Source: Zanthoxylum bungeanum
Taxonomy: Eukaryota; Streptophyta; Magnoliopsida; Sapindales; Rutaceae
NCBI GenBank assembly: GCA_019454045.1
Contig: SKCR01001824.1
Span: forward strand, 1-64,000
Length of the DNA stretch: 64,000 nucleotides
Direction of reading: 5' to 3'
Position numbers and translations under genes: made by a program. The notes beneath the pieces were generated by a model that was not told where the DNA came from, made no database searches, and saw only the letters and a program-made list of their open reading frames with translations. This document shows, in pieces, positions 58,873 to 64,000 of this stretch (its first letter is position 1; every line of letters starts with the position of its first letter).

Positions 58873-60246
58873 ATACCAAGCATCTGGTCCATGTTAGTAG
58901 TTTATAAGATCGACTACCCCACAAGAGGGTGGTAATAATATCATGCTAGTCCATCCGGATCATCAATAACCTTTATATTGATAACCCCACGACCATGAAC
59001 ATTTATAAGTGATATGATTTCATAAACCAAAACTCCATTTGGTTTATTAAGTAAAGATAAAAATAAGATACTCATATAATAAATAAATGTCATTTTATTT
59101 TATTTAATATAAGATTACATAGTAATTATTACAGTCTTGATCTAATGAATTCAAGGCATACTACCAACAACGTCTACATGTAACAAAGGGAAATTTTACA
59201 ACCACTAGTTGCAATAACAAATTTTATTGTTTATCATGTAATCCAATCACTTTCCTATTAATAGTCCTTATAGGACAACTCAGGTGGTGTCAAAGTCATA
59301 TAACTCCTATATGAGATTAGTGAAAACCTCAAGATTTGGGATTAGCTCATACACTGTCACCAAGAATCTTCTATAGACAATGTTCATGACCAACAATCTT
59401 CTATAGACAATGTTCACGTGTTATACCTAGCATATGGTCTATGCTATTAGCTTATGAGATCAGCTATCCCACAAGAAGGCGATAATAACATCATGCTAGT
59501 CTATCCAAATCATGCTGGTCTATCCTAATGACCATATCTTTTTTTATTGATAACCTCAGGACCAAAAATATTTAGGAGTGATAAGATGTTATAAATCAAA
59601 ACTACATTTGACATTATGTAAGTCACTCTAATAACTTTATTATAAAAGTTATCAAAGTAAAGATAAAGATAATGTGCTCATATAATAAATAAGTGTCATT
59701 TTATTTTATTTAATGTGAGATTATATAGTAATTATTATAGTCATGATTTAATGGATTTAGGACATACTACCAATAACATCTACATGCAATTACATTTTAA
59801 CACGGGGAAATTTTACAACGAGCCCGAAAGTTTTTGTTGCAACTTATTTTCATTTTATAGGTATATATCAGTTTACTCATTTTTTTTTTTTTAAATAAAT
59901 ATAATCTCATTTTTTCTTCAAGATAATTAATGTGAAGGATAAACCGGAGGCAATAAGAGTAGCCAAATACAAGTTCTTCAATTACTTGCCCTCTTCCTAT
60001 GCATGCGTAACCATCATTTTTGTCGCATATGATGCCAATTACAAAATTTGTTGACCTAATTTTGAAAGTGGAAGGAAAAAAAAAATTATGGAGTAAGCTG
60101 AAGAATCCATCTTGATATGAACTACAAGTTTTGACAGCAAAGCCTGTCTACTTGACCTAACTTTGTTATTCATGAAACAACTCATCAACTTATTTTATGT
60201 ACAAAATTTGAACTATCTTCTCACTTTGTATCAAATAAATATTGTT
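58873..60246. other. Intergenic sequence with a direct duplication
   Basis: Two similar stretches, about 58885-59210 and 59430-59825, share ACATCATGCTAGTC, a CTCATATAATAAATAA block and ACATACTACCAA-like sequence in the same order and orientation. Between them, near 59361-59425, the word AATCTTCTATAGACAATGTT occurs twice. From about 59830 to 60246 the sequence is the downstream region of the kinase gene. I see no gene. Confidence 0.55.
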
Positions 60247-63200
60247 CTATGGCATCGAAAGTTTTCTTGAGCTAGCGTCAGACTGTGGAAGATTAGGACT
60301 ACTGGTCATCGATTCCTGCAAAAAGAATTAAAAGTGGGGAGTGAGGTACCGTTAAGGTTATAATTAATTTAAGGTATTTAAATCTATAGAAACTTACTAG
60401 GTGTAGGGAAATTTGGCTGTGGTTGGGAGATTGGCCACCAACAAACAAGGGTGGATTGACAGTTTCATCAGCAAGTGCTCTCAATCTATTAAGTTCTGGT
60501 AACACAACTTTGCCAAGATCAGGTCTGTCTTTTCGCCTTAACTCTGCACACTTAAGTGAAAGTTTAGCAATAATAGTGCATCTTCAACTGGCCAATCAGG
60601 TACCGTTGGATCAAGCATCTCTTGAAATGTCCCGTTCTCAATAGCCCTTTCTACATGATGAGTCAATCCCATTGGTGGTTTTGCTGTTAATATCTGCAGA
60701 AACATGATTCCAAGTGAATAAACATCAGACTTGATACCAAGCATGCCTGTTTGTTGATACTCAGGATCAATATAACAGAATGTTCCAGCTGTAGACGTCA
60801 TTCGATACTGTGTTACAGTATCAGCCACTGATGGCGGGACTAGTCTTGCCAACCCAACATCACTAATCTTGCTCACAAAGTTTCGATCTAGCAATATATT
60901 GGCTGGTTTAAGGTCACGGTGCACAAGTGGTTCGGGTTTAGTCTGGTGAAGGAATAACAATGCAGTCCCAATTTCAGCTGCAATTTTGAATCTAAGTTGC
61001 CAAGAGAGAGGTGGGGATTGTCCACGCCTCATAAGTCGATCTTCTAAGCTTCCATTGGCCATGAACTCATAAACCAAGCATCCATACTCAGGACAGGCTC
61101 CAAGTAGTAGAACCATGTTAGGGTGTCTTATGCAGCTCAGTACTTCAACCTGGAAGTAAACATAATATACATATAGCTTAGCTTAGCTTAGCTTGAGCTG
61201 TGACTAGTAAATATTAGCTGTCAAGTAATTAATACATACCTCTTGCTGAAACTGCGATCTTCCCTGAGCTGCATCGGGACGTAAGACCTTAATAGCAACA
61301 GGAGTATGGTCCAAGTAACATTTGTATACAGGTCCATAACCTCCTTCTCCAATCTTACGAGTGTCTGTGAAAAATTCGGTTGCAGCTTCGATTTCCTCTA
61401 TTGAATACTTCCTATACCTGACATCTGAATTTGCCAAAGCATCAAGTGCCTTTTTCTTCTCTTCCGCTTCTTTAAGTGCTTTCAATTCTGCATTGATTCT
61501 TTTTTGTGATTCTAGATCTGCAATTTTATGAGCTGCTTCAGCTGCTTCCATGGCTGCTCTTGACTTGGCCTTCTCCTTTTCTGCAATAGCCATTGCAGCT
61601 TCCTCAGCCAGTCTTGCCTTTTCCAATCTCTGTTGTTCTTCCAATTTCCAGCGTTGGAGCTCTGCTGCCTGGAATAAACAAAGATCGCATCAGCCTTAGT
61701 CGTGTCCATGTGTTGAAAAGAATGCTGATGAACATATTGAAGATATTAGACTTGAAACAAAAGTTTTCATACCTTTTGCTTTGCTGTGAGAGCTTCTTTA
61801 CAGGCATTACTGTACATTTCCATTGTTTGTTTGAGTTCCAGCCTTAGCCTCCTCATTTCAGCTTCCACATCATCCTGTGTGATTCCAAAGGATATTATCA
61901 TCAATTGCAAATAACTAAATTCTTCACCTTGCATTTTGTTAATGAAAAATATAAAGTGCTGACCGATCCCTGAGATGCAGAAGATGGTCTATCATATTCC
62001 CCTGAGGCTGACGAGAATCCATTTGGGGAGCCATTATCTATTGACCTTCGTCCAATCTGCATTGACTCAAAATTATAGTTGCCTTCTATGTCTGAAATAT
62101 TTGAGAGCCTTGGTGGTGTACGGTTTGCTGAATTATCAATGTTTTCATAGAATAGTGGGAATATGCGGTCAATACTTGGCCTTCCAGAGCTCACAAATGA
62201 TATATCTGTATCATGTTGAGGTGTATAGAACTGTTCACCATTGTACTGTTTCCTAGTAAAAGGCGACCTGCAAATTATTGATGTGATAGATTGAATTAAT
62301 TAAACAATTAAGCTTTTCATTTTTAGATTGTTTCATCTTTCTATTCTATAATTTAAGATGGCAACTTACCTGAAGTATTCTCCATCATCAGTTGATTTAC
62401 GTGGCGGCTCCACTTGTGGCCTTTCAATTGGAGTTGGAGCTGCAGGTAATGAGTATTACCATTTGATGTTGGAAATTGTTTTTACCTCTTCTAGTGAGTG
62501 ATAGCATGAAAAAAAAATCTTATCTTACCTCTTGGAGGAGGAGGCTGGGGAGCAGGTCTCTCCGGTTGAGGAGGTTTAATGTTGGCTTGATTAATGAGTT
62601 GGTTACGTAGAGGGGATACAGCGGGGGCTGGACGTGACGCTGATCGCATTGATGATATCTTCCCTTTTGATATTACATACACTGAACAAAAATCTGGTGC
62701 CCCTTTTGATACATTACCAGGAATATCTGTTGTCTTAAATCTTCTGTGAGCAAACTTTTAGAAGTTAAGAAAATTTAATTGGAGAGACAATCTTAGTTAC
62801 AGAACATCTAGTTATTGTACAAGAGCATTTATGAAATACTTGTGGCTTAAGCAAGAGTAATATGGAGTTGATACCTGAGGAAGCCTTTGTTGTTGGAGGC
62901 ACCAACAATCAAAGTCTCAATTGCTGTCTGGGAAACGTATTCGATTAATGCTTTTGCCACGTCTGTGTCTTCTAACACCACATCTTTGCATTGTATCTGT
63001 ATCAAATTTGCAAGTCAGAATAAGATGTAAAACGAGATATATGAGAGGATTTTGAAGAAACAAAACTAACATCTTTACGGGTACAAAAGCAACGGAAAGG
63101 CAGGAAGAGTTCCTTTGTCTGGGGATCAGGATCTTTACATACTAATGAACTATCACCACTTAGATCACAAATTTGGTTCATCCCTGCACCAAGAGATAGA

Positions 63201-63468
63201 TATAAAATTTTTATTTAATGCAAGGAGACTAATTAATTCAAAAAGAAATAATGATTCAAGACTTACTAGGAAGAGAGGGAGAGGGAGAAAGAGAAGCTAA
63301 TCTGAGTTTGACATGGATGAGAATAAGTGTTTGGCCCTTTGTCAAGATGTTATCAATTGCCCATTTGATAGCATTTTGGCTGCTTTTATCTCTATCTATT
63401 GCAGCTGCCACCAATCCATAACCCTTTGCTTCCTTCTTCTCACCTGCACTATTTCTTGGCATCCACAT
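60247..63468 (-). CDS. USP-domain receptor-like cytoplasmic kinase (RLCK-IX type, no U-box), frameshifted near the 3' end
   Basis: Ten exons with GT-AG junctions: 63468-63267, 63183-63071, 62996-62875, 62743-62529, 62439-62370, 62267-61964, 61874-61773, 61668-61240, 61149-60398, 60315-60247. Start MWMPRN is typical of the family. Residues ~15-150 form a universal-stress-protein domain (YGLVAAAIDRDKSSQNA..., TLIVGAS). A Pro/Ser-rich linker (~165-340) follows, then a charged coiled coil (~343-470), then a protein kinase: GEGGYG (483-488), VAIK Lys503, HRDLKPAN (596-603), DVG instead of DFG (616-618) and the GTFCYIDPEY segment. DVG is usual in this family. Exon 9 is 752 bp, one base short of a whole number of codons. 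The frame breaks near 60575, giving a stop at 60538 and loss of the last kinase helices. The downstream frame with ELRRKDRPDL is intact. Relatives with a C-terminal U-box are E3 ligases; this one ends SRKLSMP without one. Likely a cytoplasmic signalling kinase. Confidence 0.92.
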
Positions 63469-64000
63469 CTCTACTCCCCCAACAAAATACACCACCTCTT
63501 TAATACAAATTACAAATATTTTTAATTTATACAACAAAATGTATCCTCTTCTCGTCTTTCTCTCAAGAGGCCAAAGAGAGACAAGAAGAACAATTCTATC
63601 TATCTGCTTAATGCATGCCTTTGTTTTATCTATTTATTTAAACTGCCAACACCAAGAGGAAAAAAATAACCCCCCTTGAATTAGCTAATTTGATTTTTTC
63701 AAACATATATGACCCTCAAAAATCTCTCCATATATTCTTTTATTTCGATCTCTCTCTTCTGTTATAATTAGCTTCCCATTTGAGATTTGAGACACTCCTC
63801 CTTTGGCGGGCTGTCGTGTTAATTAGGTCACTGACCTCCAACCTCTTTTACCATTTTCCAAAACTTTCCCACTTTTATTTTATTTTTAATTAATTATCCT
63901 CATTGACTTAACTAACTATAAATCTATAATAAAGCCTCAAATTAAACATCAGCAGTTATAAGTGGCATATGCATAGCTAGCTAGGAATTGTTCCTGCTGA
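63469..64000 (-). promoter_or_regulatory. Upstream region of the kinase gene
   Basis: About 530 bp of AT-rich sequence before the ATG, presumably the 5' untranslated region and promoter. CT-rich runs (plus strand GAGA-type runs such as 63575-63590) lie near the leader. A TTTAAATAAATAG on the minus strand near 63632-63644 could serve as a TATA box, about 170 bp before the ATG, but this is weak. No other gene is seen. Confidence 0.4.

Overview
This window is plant nuclear DNA, most likely from a eudicot. It is AT-rich and about 94% of it is LTR-retrotransposon sequence: nested, tandem, truncated and solo elements with tRNA-iMet primer sites, Ty1/copia and Ty3/gypsy domains and 5-bp target duplications. 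I see one ordinary host gene, at the right edge: a ten-exon gene on the minus strand (60247-63468). It encodes a universal-stress-protein plus receptor-like cytoplasmic kinase of the type related to plant U-box kinases, but without a U-box. The species cannot be told from the sequence alone.

Left part (1-21639). A short gag-only LTR element on the minus strand (1163-6504) has a complete hAT-type non-autonomous DNA transposon (1388-2294, 8-bp target duplication) in its left LTR. A 2.5-kb solo LTR (7468-10015, 5-bp duplication) sits inside an older LTR-like sequence. Next come a GC-richer repeat region (13147-16250), a degenerate minisatellite (16366-17372), two head-to-tail partial LTRs (17430-19453) and minus-strand Ty3/gypsy fragments (19454-21639).

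Central part (21640-34073). A nearly complete minus-strand Ty1/copia element (21640-29820) shares its right LTR with a second, truncated copy (29821-31493). Its gag-pol is readable but broken by several short frameshifts. Its leader carries an unrecognised extra open frame upstream of gag and a GC-rich array of nine small palindromes. A second Ty3/gypsy fragment follows (31494-33595).

Right part (34074-60246). A non-coding large retrotransposon derivative (34074-52653) with LTRs over 2 kb is interrupted by a complete but decayed Ty1/copia element (36940-46386; LTRs 1957 and 1956 bp; target duplication CGTAG). Beyond it lie three more LTRs of the same family in the opposite orientation (52713-58872), two of them fused through filler-like DNA, and then a duplicated intergenic stretch up to the kinase gene.

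Two themes recur. Several unrelated elements carry short arrays of imperfect palindromes in non-coding parts (LTR, U3, leader, internal). Reading-frame breaks in the younger copia element look like one- or two-base losses, mostly in short homopolymers, and LTR copies there differ mainly by single-base indels. That pattern raises the possibility of assembly or base-calling error. A similar one-base break lies in the kinase gene.
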